DNA from: Methanobacteriota archaeon
Lineage (GTDB): Archaea; Thermoplasmatota; Thermoplasmata; RBG-16-68-12
Direction of reading: 5' to 3'
NCBI GenBank assembly: GCA_005879065.1
Contig: VBLU01000078.1
Span: 1-24,826, forward strand
Length of the DNA: 24,826 nt
The notes beneath the pieces were generated by a model that saw only the letters and a program-made list of their open reading frames with translations, ran no database searches and was not told the DNA's origin. A program made the translations under genes and the position numbers. Positions 6,403-13,830 of the stretch are shown here, one piece after another. Every line of letters starts with the position of its first letter. Positions within the stretch are counted from its first letter, which is position 1.

Positions 6403-6960
6403 CTAGAGCCGGAACTCGCCCCAGACCCGAATGAACGTATCGACCTGGTCCGAGGACGCGAGCTCGTACGTGGCCATGAGTCGGGCGACGGATTTCGGAT
6501 TCCGGATGCGATAGCCTCGATCCTTCGACTCCGCGCGGTCGATGATCCCCGCGGCCTGCATTTTCTTGAGGTGATGGGAGAGGGTGGACGGCGAGACCGG
6601 CACCTGTTCCAGGATGCTCTTGTGCGTGGCGTCCTCCCGCTCCATGAGGAAGTTCATCACGCGAAGTGGCACCGGCTGACGCAGGAACCCGAGGATCTGT
6701 CGGTCCGCCTCGGTCAGCGCCGGACGCGAGTCGGCGAGGCCGGGCGTGGAACGCGGATAGAACCGTTTGTACTCTCCGTCCATCGAGGACGTGATCAGGT
6801 CATGCCTTTCCAGGAACCGCAGGTGGTAGTCCGCGAGGGTGATGGACAGGCTCAGAGCGCGAGCCAGCTCACGAAGATGAAACCCGGGATTGCGGCGGAC
6901 AAAATCGTAGAGGTCCTTCCGAGTCTGGACCGCCAGGATGTCCTCGTCCTTGGACGCCAT
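6403..6960 (-). CDS. Double winged-helix transcriptional regulator (ArsR-like)
   Basis: A 185-aa regulator with two HTH units. Residues about 10-65 contain TRKDLYDFVRRNPGFHLRELARALSLSITLADYHLRFL, a winged helix. Residues about 85-155 contain a second: ADRQILGFLRQPVPLRVMNFLM, then HKSILEQVPVSPSTLSHHLKKMQAAGII, the typical ArsR recognition-helix pattern. This paired arrangement is common in euryarchaeal regulators that respond to membrane or envelope signals, but no ligand can be assigned. The ATG at 6960 lies 7 nt after the stop of the membrane protein gene upstream (6968-7234), so the two are very likely co-transcribed. Confidence 0.82.
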   Translation of the reverse strand: MASKDEDILAVQTRKDLYDFVRRNPGFHLRELARALSLSITLADYHLRFLERHDLITSSMDGEYKRFYPRSTPGLADSRPALTEADRQILGFLRQPVPLRVMNFLMEREDATHKSILEQVPVSPSTLSHHLKKMQAAGIIDRAESKDRGYRIRNPKSVARLMATYELASSDQVDTFIRVWGEFRL

Positions 6961-6967
6961 GCACCGC

Positions 6968-7234
6968 TCAACGCCGCAGCGTGAACCCGTAGAAGAGGGC
7001 GAGGATCACGAGGTCGAGGGCACCGGACAGAACGAACGTCTGCCGAAGGTCGATCGTCGGCGAAAAGAGGAAAACCGTCAGGACCAGGCCCTTCAGGAAG
7101 AAGACTCCGAAGGCGCCCGCGAGGAACACGAGGTGTCCATCGCGGGTTCGTCGGAACGCGATCACGGCGATGAGGGTGAGGGCGAGCGCGAAGACGGAGA
7201 CGGTTGCAAGCAAGACGTTCTCAATGGCCACCAC
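6968..7234 (-). CDS. Small membrane protein, three predicted helices
   Basis: An 88-aa protein with three hydrophobic segments: about residues 5-26 (VLLATVSVFALALTLIAVIA), 34-56 (LVFLAGAFGVFFLKGLVLTVFL) and 66-85 (FVLSGALDLVILALFYGFTL). Basic residues in RRTRDG between helices 1 and 2 suggest that loop is cytoplasmic. The start is GTG at 7234, with a second GTG at 7231 also possible. It precedes the HTH gene by 7 nt and follows the secreted protein gene by 33 nt. Haloarchaea carry similar small membrane proteins next to HTH genes, which suggests a membrane sensor or anti-regulator pairing, but that is inference. No enzymatic motif is seen. Confidence 0.65.
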   Translation of the reverse strand: MVAIENVLLATVSVFALALTLIAVIAFRRTRDGHLVFLAGAFGVFFLKGLVLTVFLFSPTIDLRQTFVLSGALDLVILALFYGFTLRR

Positions 7235-7267
7235 GGGAACCGCCGCGGACCGTAACGGAGAACGGTG

Positions 7268-8323
7268 TTAAGGTTTGCGGCTCCGCCGGCGATTCGCGAG
7301 GACGATCGTCATCGCGACGAAGGCCGTCGCGCCGGCAAAGGTCGCCACATACAAAATGAAATCGCCCTGGGGTCCGGGACCCGGCGCCGATCGCCGGATT
7401 TCGTAGACCGTGCTGCGAACCCCGAGGGTCGCGTGTTGCAGGACCTGGGTGCTCGGCGCGGGAGAACCGAACGCGTACGTGAGTGTGAGATCGTATGGAC
7501 TCGGTTGCGTGGGCGCGTTCATGAGCGCGACAGGAATCGGGCTCCCGTCCGCGAGGGCCGTGTTCGACCAAGAGAAGAACACGGTCGACGAGCGGCCAAG
7601 GCCGCTCGCGGTCACGTTGATCTCCCGCTCGTCCGGAGCGAAGTGGTTCTCCTCGTCCCAACTGTGGTCCTCGAGGGTGACCCGTTCGCGGGTGTCCATC
7701 CGGAACACGAGTCCGAGGATGGCTCCCGGAGGCACGACCGCGGGATTGACGCCGATATCCAGACGGGCCTCCATCGGCGTGAGGACGATGTTGTCGATCC
7801 GTTCGAAGCGTTGCCCCACGGTCACGTTCAAGGTGACGTTCGTATCGCGGCTCGGGACAAGGAACTGGAAGACACGACCCCCGTCGACGTCGGTCCGATT
7901 CGAAGCGACGACCCGGACCTCACTGAAGGCAGAGGGGCCGAGGGCAATCGTTCGGACGATCTCGCCGGGGTCGATCCGACCGTTCGCATTCCCGTCCTTC
8001 CATGCGATGAGGTTCAGGACCTCGAGCTCGTAGGAACTGGCGATCCCACCCGTCTGACTGTACCAGACGTCGAACGTCCCCGCATGGTAGGACAGATCGA
8101 ACTGGTCCTCCTCGGGCGCGGTCCCCAGGTGGCTCGAGACGTTGAACCCGTCTCCCGCGGCGCTTACCGCGACAGTCCGCTGGGTCGCCGCTTCGAGGTC
8201 GTCCGGGACCCCGTCGCCATCCGAATCGGTGGTGCCGTCGGCGACGGCCAAGGAGGAAGCGAGGACCACGGCCAGAGCGGCGGATGAGGCGAACGCCATC
8301 GCCGCGGCGCGTGTGAAAACCAT
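7268..8323 (-). CDS. Secreted, membrane-anchored protein with calcium-loop motifs
   Basis: A 351-aa envelope protein of unknown function. Residues 1-28 form a signal peptide (Arg at position 5, then an Ala/Val/Leu core, AVADG cleavage-like end). Directly after it is DSDGDGVPDDLE, a thrombospondin type-3/EF-hand-like calcium loop, and a second such loop, DGNANGRIDPGE, occurs near residue 115. The body is beta-rich with several N-x-T/S sequons (NRTDV, NVTLNVTV, NVTAS). A C-terminal helix (about 324-343, FILYVATFAGATAFVAMTIVL) followed by NRRRSRKP gives a membrane anchor with a cytoplasmic basic tail. Start ATG at 8323. The small membrane protein and HTH regulator follow in the same direction, suggesting one locus. 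Confidence 0.7.
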   Translation of the reverse strand: MVFTRAAAMAFASSAALAVVLASSLAVADGTTDSDGDGVPDDLEAATQRTVAVSAAGDGFNVSSHLGTAPEEDQFDLSYHAGTFDVWYSQTGGIASSYELEVLNLIAWKDGNANGRIDPGEIVRTIALGPSAFSEVRVVASNRTDVDGGRVFQFLVPSRDTNVTLNVTVGQRFERIDNIVLTPMEARLDIGVNPAVVPPGAILGLVFRMDTRERVTLEDHSWDEENHFAPDEREINVTASGLGRSSTVFFSWSNTALADGSPIPVALMNAPTQPSPYDLTLTYAFGSPAPSTQVLQHATLGVRSTVYEIRRSAPGPGPQGDFILYVATFAGATAFVAMTIVLANRRRSRKP

Positions 8324-8359
8324 GGGACGACGTCCTCGGACTCGATGTGGTCCGGCGGG

Positions 8360-8364
8360 TATAA
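8360..8364 (-). promoter_or_regulatory. TATA-like box for the secreted protein gene
   Basis: Minus strand ccttataccc is centred about 39 bp before the ATG at 8323. An alternative AT-rich candidate, taaaataa, lies a little further upstream (8370-8377). Either would leave a short leader. Confidence 0.4.
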
Positions 8365-8392
8365 GGAAGTTATTTTACAGTTTTCGAAGCCT

Positions 8393-8406
8393 TCGACACG
8401 TGTCGA
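8393..8406. promoter_or_regulatory. Perfect 14-bp palindrome TCGACACGTGTCGA
   Basis: A perfect palindrome located 29-46 bp upstream of the TATA-like box at 8360-8364. It is a candidate operator for the secreted protein/membrane protein/HTH locus, whose last gene encodes a regulator. Confidence 0.45.
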
Positions 8407-8469
8407 TAGAGAAGACCTGGCAGGCGGCTATCGCTCGTCCCATCCCGGCTTTCCTCCCACCCGGCCGTA

Positions 8470-8691
8470 TCATTCCTTGAGAACTTCTCCGAAGGCCATC
8501 CGGCGGTGGACCTTCGTGATCCGGATCTTCACCTGATCCCCGACCTTCGTCCCTGGGACGAACACGACGAAGTTCTGGATCCGCGCGAGTCCATCGCCCT
8601 CGCGCCCAATATCCTCGATCTTGGCTTCGTAGACCTTCCCTTCCTCGACCGGCACGTTCGAAGGTCGGAAGCTAGGCCCCGAATACGACAT
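8470..8691 (-). CDS. Single TRAM-domain RNA-binding protein
   Basis: A 73-aa protein that is almost entirely a TRAM domain: VEEGKVYEAKIEDIGREGDGLARIQNFVVFVP, then GDQVKIRITKVHRRMAFGEVL. TRAM is a small OB-like beta barrel found in tRNA-modifying enzymes; stand-alone archaeal versions bind RNA and have been studied as cold-responsive RNA chaperones. In-frame upstream starts exist (ATG 8703 and 8736 among them), but the ATG at 8691 is preferred because a GAGTGGGG purine run precedes it and the conserved domain begins soon after. A TATA-like box at 8749-8756 would give a leader of roughly 30 nt. Confidence 0.85.
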   Translation of the reverse strand: MSYSGPSFRPSNVPVEEGKVYEAKIEDIGREGDGLARIQNFVVFVPGTKVGDQVKIRITKVHRRMAFGEVLKE

Positions 8692-8748
8692 TCCCCACTC
8701 CATGCGGCGACCCCCCGTCGCCGGCCCGTTTCGCATCGCGGTGTGCGG

Positions 8749-8756
8749 TATATAAC
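8749..8756 (-). promoter_or_regulatory. TATA-like box for the TRAM gene
   Basis: Minus strand ttatatac lies about 60 bp before the chosen ATG at 8691, implying a transcript start near 8725 and a real leader, unlike most promoters in this window. Confidence 0.45.
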
Positions 8757-8826
8757 GATATAGCAGACACGCGGCCGGGCGGCCGAAACGCCGAACGAGC
8801 AACGGGGACGACGACGCCAGCGGGGA

Positions 8827-9180
8827 TCACAACCGCGTTTTCCCCCTACGGGCGTACTTCCCACCCCCTCCCCTCCTCCCCAGCGCTTGACCGCTTGACC
8901 GCTTGACTCCGCGCCCCCTCAGCGCAATGCCGGGCCCTCCGAGGAGGATCAGGAAAATCCCGGTGTAGAACAGGAACTTCTCTCGAAACCCGGTCTTGGG
9001 CTCCTCCGTGCCGTCCTTGTCGCTGGACTGGTCGGTCTCCGTCACGTTCGCCGAGCCCAGCCCGCCGGTCGCGACCTCCTGGTCAAACAGCTCTCCGCAT
9101 TGCGGACATTCCGTCGCATCGAGGGGCACGACCGCCTTACAGGTCGGACACTCCGCGACGACGTCTTGCGATTGCGCCAT
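8827..9180 (-). CDS. Zinc-ribbon protein with one membrane helix
   Basis: A 117-aa protein of unknown function. An N-terminal zinc ribbon is clear: CPTCKAVVPLDATECPQCGE (residues 11-30, CxxC...CxxC). A charged, probably disordered linker (about 35-65) leads to a hydrophobic helix, FLFYTGIFLILLGGPGIAL (about 69-87), and a Gly/Arg/Lys-rich tail. The coding DNA for the tail contains three head-to-tail copies of an 8-bp unit (8884-8907), so the C-terminus may be recently altered. ATG at 9180; a TATA-like ctatag at 9209-9214 gives near-leaderless spacing. Such single-ribbon membrane proteins are common in Thermoplasmata without known role. Confidence 0.65.
   Translation of the reverse strand: MAQSQDVVAECPTCKAVVPLDATECPQCGELFDQEVATGGLGSANVTETDQSSDKDGTEEPKTGFREKFLFYTGIFLILLGGPGIALRGRGVKRSSGQALGRRGGGGKYARRGKTRL
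8884..8907. repeat. Three tandem copies of cgcttgac
   Basis: An 8-bp unit is repeated exactly three times inside the 3' end of the zinc-ribbon membrane protein gene. The total of 24 bp preserves the reading frame although the unit does not, so gain or loss of one copy would shift the frame of the basic tail. Confidence 0.8.
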
Positions 9181-9313
9181 GGCGGCAATCCGCTCGTGCG
9201 GTCTGAGGCTATAGTCGTTTCTTCGTCTCTATCCGATTTGATATCATGCCCCGTCGACGTGCGGCGGCCCGGGGGCCGGGTGGGGCGGTTTGGACGTCCC
9301 TGGCTTCGCGGGA

Positions 9314-9607
9314 TCAGACGGTCGCCTTCGGCTTGGCGAGCCAAGGCACATGAATCTGACCGACGAGGTCGCGCCACTCGGCGGGCATCGGCCGGCCGGA
9401 TTCGTCGCGGCGGTACCAATCCAAGATTTGGTCCACCTTGGCGTCGCGGCCGGAGATCGTCACCAGGAGGGCGTTTCGGACGTTCGCGGCCGCCTCGGCC
9501 GCCACCTGGTTCTCGAAAATCGCCGCGTACGGCGTCTGGGACATCCACCAGAGGACCAGATAGTAGGTCTTCCGGTACGGGATCCGTGGGCGTTTCGGTT
9601 TCAGCAC
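9314..9607 (-). CDS. Hypothetical small protein
   Basis: A 97-aa reading frame without a recognised domain. It begins KPKRPRIPYRKTYYLVLWW and contains YAAIFENQVAAEAAANVRNALLVTI, then DQILDWYRRDE and PAEWRDLVGQIHVPW, a plausible mixed alpha/beta soluble protein rich in Trp and Tyr. The open frame extends far upstream, but GTG at 9607 is chosen because it lies after the stop of the zinc-ribbon gene, with GAAAGGA before it and a TATA-like ccttatc on the minus strand at about 9668-9674. It is probably real: amino acid composition is protein-like and the competing frames are not. Confidence 0.6.
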   Translation of the reverse strand: MLKPKRPRIPYRKTYYLVLWWMSQTPYAAIFENQVAAEAAANVRNALLVTISGRDAKVDQILDWYRRDESGRPMPAEWRDLVGQIHVPWLAKPKATV

Positions 9608-9714
9608 GGGTTGGAGTTCCTTTCGGCGGAGGCAGGTCCGTCGACAAAGGAACGACGAGGTGGAGTGATAAGGAATTTCTCCAACGGTTCTCAGCCCTGA
9701 TACTTGTGTGCGGG

Positions 9715-10350
9715 TCACTCTTCGAACCAGGCGCCGCACGAGCATCGAATCGCGTCGGAGTCGACCTGCGTCCCACACCGCGGGCACGAATAGACGAGAT
9801 GATCCCGCAGACTCGCGGCCCGGAATTCGACCCGGCACACGGGGCACCAGTCCTCGCCGGACGGCACGCTGGAGCCGCACTCGGGGCATTGGAACATCAC
9901 CTCGGAGGCGGGGGCAAATCGGACACCGCACGCGCAATCCTCCGACGCCTGCGACACGAAGCGACTGCAGGACGGACATTGATACAGGAGTAGGGAGACC
10001 TCCTCGGCTTGGGGAGGCTCCCTGGGGGAATCGGCTAGATCGCGAACGCGCTGAAGGTCCTCGACGATCTCCCGGAGGGACCGCGGTCGGAGTCCGGTGG
10101 ACCCGACGTCCGCTCGGGCGAACGAATCGGACTTCGGGATGCGCCCGGATCGGTACGCGCCTCCCGTGCCACCTGCGAAGGCGGAGCCGCAATGTTGGCA
10201 GCGGTCCAGCTCGAACGAGGTGAGCTGTCGGCAGTTCCAACAGAGGATGCGCGGCAAGGTCCCGAGCGACTTCATGATCTGGTCCACGTCGCGTGTCGGG
10301 TTCTGTGGACCCCGCGACCTTTGCCGGAACATCGTCGATCCTTGCGCCAT
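9715..10350 (-). CDS. Multi-zinc-ribbon protein
   Basis: A 211-aa protein with repeated zinc-binding knuckles: CWNCRQL...CQHCGS (about 38-56), CPSCSRF...CACG (about 124-141), CPECGSSVPSGEDWCPVC (about 154-171) and CPRCGTQVDSDAIRCSCG (about 189-206). A low-complexity, Ser/Arg/Pro-rich linker separates the first ribbon from the three C-terminal ones. No catalytic motif or membrane helix is visible. Such arrays usually bind nucleic acid or protein partners, but no function can be assigned. The ATG at 10350 is used; ATG at 10332 is an alternative. It diverges from metG. Confidence 0.72.
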   Translation of the reverse strand: MAQGSTMFRQRSRGPQNPTRDVDQIMKSLGTLPRILCWNCRQLTSFELDRCQHCGSAFAGGTGGAYRSGRIPKSDSFARADVGSTGLRPRSLREIVEDLQRVRDLADSPREPPQAEEVSLLLYQCPSCSRFVSQASEDCACGVRFAPASEVMFQCPECGSSVPSGEDWCPVCRVEFRAASLRDHLVYSCPRCGTQVDSDAIRCSCGAWFEE

Positions 10351-10461
10351 AGGTCAGCGGCGAATCACGCTTTCCGACCAAATCATCTTGGTCCAGACTT
10401 GTGTGGTATGATAATCAGGACCGAGTTTGCCCCCTCCCCTCTGGAGGCTGCCTCGCGAATC

Positions 10462-10469
10462 CTTTAAAT
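10462..10469 (+). promoter_or_regulatory. TATA-like box for metG
   Basis: ctttaaat is centred about 30 bp before the metG ATG at 10496, giving a leader of only a few nucleotides. Confidence 0.6.
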
Positions 10470-10495
10470 GAGGCCCCTATCTTGGACCGGACGGA

Positions 10496-12628
10496 ATGAA
10501 GATCCTCGTGTGCGTCGCATGGCCGTACGCAGCGGGTCCGCGCCACCTGGGCCATGCGGTCTCGACGTTCATCCCCGCGGACATCGTCGCCCGCTACCAC
10601 CGGATGAAAGGGGACGAGGTCCTCATGGTGGGCGGCAGCGACATGCACGGAACTCCGACGATGGTCCTCGCGGACCAGGAGGGCGTGACCCCGCGGGCTG
10701 TTGCGGAGCGTTACCACGCGATGCACGAGAAGAACATCGAGCAACTCGGCGTCCGCTACGACCTGTACTGGAACACCGCGGATCCGCATCACGAGGCCTG
10801 GGTCCAGGAAATCTTCCTCTCCTTGCGGGACAAGGGCCATGTGTACGAGGCGACGATGGTCTCTCCCTTCTGCACGACGGACCAGAGGTTTCTCCCGGAC
10901 CGCTACGTGGAGGGGACGTGTCCGCACTGCGGCTTCCCGCGGGCCCGGGGCGATCAGTGCGAGAACTGCGGCCGGATCCTCGACCCCTTCGAGTTGAAGG
11001 ATCCGAAATGCAAGATCCACGGGACCACGCCGATTCCGAAGGAGACGAAACATTTCTTCTTCCGCCTCAGCGCCTTCGAGAAACCCCTGTCGAAATGGGC
11101 GGCGGACGACAAGGAGCACTGGCGGCATCACGTGCTCACCTTCGCGCGCAGCTGGCTTCGGGAAGGCCTGAAGGACCGACCGATCACGAGGGACCTGGAT
11201 TGGGGCATCGAGGTCCCTGTCCCCGGATACGAATCGAAACGGATCTACGTCTGGTTCGAGGCCGTGATGGGCTACCTGACCGCGACGAAGGAATGGTACC
11301 GGCGCCGAAATCAACCGGATGGATGGAAGGACTTTTGGTACGATCCGAAGGCGCGGCATTACTATTTCATCGGGAAGGACAACATCGTGTTCCACACGAT
11401 CATATGGCCGGCGATCCTCCTCGGCTACGACAAAGGACTCGACCTTCCCTACGACGTGCCCGCCACGCAGTTTCTGAACTTCTCCGGCGAGAAGATGAGC
11501 GCCGGGCGAGGGAAAGGAGTCTGGCTCCCCGATCTCTTGGAGCGGTTCGACCCGGACCAGATCCGGTACTACGGCATCGCGACGATGCCCGAGACGAAGG
11601 ACACGGACTTCGAATGGGAGGATTTCGAGCGACGGAACAACAGCGAGCTCCTCGCGGTCTACGGGAACTTCGTGCACCGCGCTCTCACGTTCGCGGACAA
11701 GAACTTCCACCACGAGATCCCGCCCGCCGCTTTCCTCGATGCGACCGACAAGGCGATGATTCGCGCCGTCGAACAGCAGTGGAAGAAGGTTGGTCAGAAC
11801 CTTGAGTACGTCCACCTGAAGGACGCGATGAAGGAGGCGATCCAGCTCGCCCGGCTCGGGAACCAGTACGTGGACCAGAAGGCGCCCTGGAATCTCCTCA
11901 AGACGGACCGCGCCGCGTGTGGGACCGCGATCCATGTCGCCCTTCGCGTGAGCCGCGCCCTCGCGGTCCTCATGGCCCCGTTCCTGCCGTTCAGCTCTCC
12001 GCGGTTGTGGCACGCCCTCGGGTACGACTCGGACGTCCACGAGACTCGGTGGGAGGACGCCCCCGAGGATGTGCCGGCCGGGCAGAAGCTTCGCGTCGGC
12101 AAACCGCTCTTCTCGAAGATCGAACTCGGGGAACCGGCGGCCGACCCCGCGGAGCGGTTCGACGTCCGCGTGGCCCGCATCGTGGACGTGAAGGACCATC
12201 CGAATGCGGATAAGCTGTACATCCTCGAGGTGGACCTCGGGGATGAGCGACGGCAGATCGTGGCCGGCATCCGAAGCGACTACACGAACGAACAGCTGCG
12301 CGGGAGGAAGGTCGCTCTCCTCGCCAATCTGGAAGCTGCGAAACTCCGAGGGGTCGAGAGCCGCGGGATGCTGCTCGCGGCCGAGGACCAAGCGACCGTC
12401 GGACTCCTGATGCCGCCCGAGGACGCCGCCATCGGCTCCCAGATCCTCGGGGTCAAGGGGGCTCCGGCCTTGCCCTTCTCCGACTTCCAGGAATTCAAAT
12501 TCCAGGTGGGCCCGGGCGGCACGGTCGAGTTCCGAGGTCGCGACGAAGAGGTGAAGCAGACCCTGGCGGTGAACGGCGCCCCGCTCCGCGTGGACAAGGA
12601 CCTGAAGGAAGGCGCATGGGTCCACTGA
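10496..12628 (+). CDS. metG: Methionyl-tRNA synthetase with C-terminal tRNA-binding domain
   Basis: A 710-aa class I aminoacyl-tRNA synthetase that charges tRNA-Met. The Rossmann domain starts VCVAWPYAAGPRHLGHA, with HLGH (17-20) as the HIGH signature. The connective-peptide zinc knuckle is CPHCGFPRARGDQCENCG (from about 142). The second signature is at residue 333, GEKMSAGRGKG: compared with KMSKS the second Lys is replaced by Ala. The helical anticodon domain follows, and from about 550 an EMAPII/Trbp111-like OB domain (FDVRVARIVDVKDHPNADKLY and KLRGVESRGMLLAAED) improves tRNA binding. The C-terminal 60 residues are an extra segment. The ATG at 10496 places the first beta strand at the N-terminus, as in the family. 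Confidence 0.95.
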   Translation: MKILVCVAWPYAAGPRHLGHAVSTFIPADIVARYHRMKGDEVLMVGGSDMHGTPTMVLADQEGVTPRAVAERYHAMHEKNIEQLGVRYDLYWNTADPHHEAWVQEIFLSLRDKGHVYEATMVSPFCTTDQRFLPDRYVEGTCPHCGFPRARGDQCENCGRILDPFELKDPKCKIHGTTPIPKETKHFFFRLSAFEKPLSKWAADDKEHWRHHVLTFARSWLREGLKDRPITRDLDWGIEVPVPGYESKRIYVWFEAVMGYLTATKEWYRRRNQPDGWKDFWYDPKARHYYFIGKDNIVFHTIIWPAILLGYDKGLDLPYDVPATQFLNFSGEKMSAGRGKGVWLPDLLERFDPDQIRYYGIATMPETKDTDFEWEDFERRNNSELLAVYGNFVHRALTFADKNFHHEIPPAAFLDATDKAMIRAVEQQWKKVGQNLEYVHLKDAMKEAIQLARLGNQYVDQKAPWNLLKTDRAACGTAIHVALRVSRALAVLMAPFLPFSSPRLWHALGYDSDVHETRWEDAPEDVPAGQKLRVGKPLFSKIELGEPAADPAERFDVRVARIVDVKDHPNADKLYILEVDLGDERRQIVAGIRSDYTNEQLRGRKVALLANLEAAKLRGVESRGMLLAAEDQATVGLLMPPEDAAIGSQILGVKGAPALPFSDFQEFKFQVGPGGTVEFRGRDEEVKQTLAVNGAPLRVDKDLKEGAWVH

Positions 12629-12640
12629 TCGACTAGTCGA
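12629..12640. other. 12-bp palindrome directly after metG stop
   Basis: TCGACTAGTCGA is a perfect palindrome starting at the base after the metG stop and ending 12 bp before the stop of the convergent gene at 12653. It might act in 3' end formation, but lacks a T-run. Confidence 0.3.
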
Positions 12641-12652
12641 CCGGCGCCATGA

Positions 12653-13072
12653 CTATGTTGGCCATCGCCGCCCGAAGAAGCGTTGGCTGAGTCCGATGGC
12701 AAGTTCGCGTTCGATCGGTCGAAAGTCCGGACCAACGCAATCCTGGCGGACTCCACTCCCTGTCGACCGATACTCCACAACGGGGCGGTCCCCCTCCAAG
12801 ATCGCGAAGTGACCCCAGATCATCGGCGTGATTCGATACGTGCGGCCCGCCCAGTCGAAGGTCGTGTTCCGCAACCGAAATTGAATCTGAAGAGATCCAC
12901 CTGAGGATTCGATGAAGAGCCGGTCGCGCCAACCGTCGTAGCGGACTCGCCCCGCGCCTCCGCGAGGATCGTTAATGTGACTCCAGCCGTGCCGACCGCG
13001 TGGTACCTCGTATTCCCTCTCGCCCACGAGAAGACGGTCCCGAAGAGGCCCCATCTGGAATTCGATCGTCAC
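12653..13072 (-). CDS. Hypothetical beta-rich protein
   Basis: A 139-aa soluble protein not recognised. It has many alternating charged/hydrophobic strands: RDRLLVGEREYEVPRGRHG, RVRYDGWRDRLFIESSG, SLQIQFRLRNTTFDWAGRTY, then FAILEGDRPVVEYRSTGSG, suggesting a beta-barrel or sandwich; no membrane helix or catalytic motif is seen. The GTG start at 13072 is supported by a minus-strand cttatc at 13099-13094, about 25 bp upstream, the leaderless pattern seen elsewhere here. It diverges from the PHP-domain gene and converges on metG. Confidence 0.62.
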   Translation of the reverse strand: MTIEFQMGPLRDRLLVGEREYEVPRGRHGWSHINDPRGGAGRVRYDGWRDRLFIESSGGSLQIQFRLRNTTFDWAGRTYRITPMIWGHFAILEGDRPVVEYRSTGSGVRQDCVGPDFRPIERELAIGLSQRFFGRRWPT

Positions 13073-13128
13073 GTTCCCTGATTTGCTTCGGCCGATAAGT
13101 TCCTTGTCCGAAATCTCGATTTACAAGT

Positions 13129-13136
13129 CTTTAAAC
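13129..13136 (+). promoter_or_regulatory. TATA-like box for the PHP-domain gene
   Basis: ctttaaac is centred about 33 bp before the ATG at 13166, leaving a leader of only a few nucleotides. A short dyad AAATCTCGATTT lies just upstream, between this promoter and the divergent one. Confidence 0.55.
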
Positions 13137-13165
13137 GAAGGCGGCTCGTTCCGCGGCCCTCCTCC

Positions 13166-13828
13166 ATGCACCTGGACCTGCACAACCACACGCACTACTC
13201 ACCGGACTCGCAGGTCCCGCCTGCCCTTCTCGTGGCCCGCGCCAAGGAAGCAGGCCTGGCCGGCGTTGCGATCAGCGACCACAACGCGGTCGGAGGCATC
13301 CCGGCCGCGGAGATGGCCGCGGGACCCGACTTCCTCGTCATTCCGGCCGTCGAGATTTCCACGAAGTCCGGCCACGTCCTTGCCTACGGCGTCCGCGAAG
13401 TCGTCCCCCGGGACCTCGGGGTCCCAGAAACCTTGGAGCGAATCACTGCCCTCGGCGGAGTGGCCGTAGCGGCCCATCCCTACCGCTTTTGGTCGGGACT
13501 CGGAAAGGCGGCGGTGGTGGGAGCACCTTTTGCCGCCTACGAGACCTTCAATGCCCGCACCCTCCGAGGGGGAAACGCCCGAGCCCAGGCTTTGGCCCGA
13601 GAACGCGGTGTCGGCCAAACAGGCGGAAGCGACAGCCACTTCCTCGACGAGGTCGCCCGAGCCGTGACCGTGATCGATGCCGGCATGCTCCGAGCGGACG
13701 ACGTGGTCCAGATCCTCGGCGCGGGCAGGACGTCCGCGCAAGGACGAAACCGCGGCGCCGCGGGCACGGGCCGGTACGTGACCAAGGCCGTCGGAGAGTG
13801 GATCGTCCGCGGGATGCGGAGGATCTAG
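13166..13828 (+). CDS. PHP-domain metal-dependent phosphoesterase
   Basis: A 220-aa protein of the PHP superfamily. Metal ligands are visible in order: LDLHNHTHYS (His6, His8), GVAISDHNAVGG, FLVIPAVEIST, VAVAAHPYRFW and QTGGSDSHFLDE. These are the standard trinuclear metal site motifs, so a phosphoesterase activity on nucleotides, nucleic acid or a small phosphate ester is expected; the substrate cannot be inferred. A basic C-terminal tail (from about 190) follows the barrel. The gene ends 2 bp before the stop of the convergent roadblock gene. Confidence 0.88.
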   Translation: MHLDLHNHTHYSPDSQVPPALLVARAKEAGLAGVAISDHNAVGGIPAAEMAAGPDFLVIPAVEISTKSGHVLAYGVREVVPRDLGVPETLERITALGGVAVAAHPYRFWSGLGKAAVVGAPFAAYETFNARTLRGGNARAQALARERGVGQTGGSDSHFLDEVARAVTVIDAGMLRADDVVQILGAGRTSAQGRNRGAAGTGRYVTKAVGEWIVRGMRRI

Positions 13829-13830
13829 CC

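Noticed and set aside
10415..12625. A 736-codon open frame on the minus strand opposite metG
   Set aside because: Its translation is biased to Arg/Val/Asp/His without any domain, typical of the antisense of a GC-rich gene; metG on the plus strand has every family motif.
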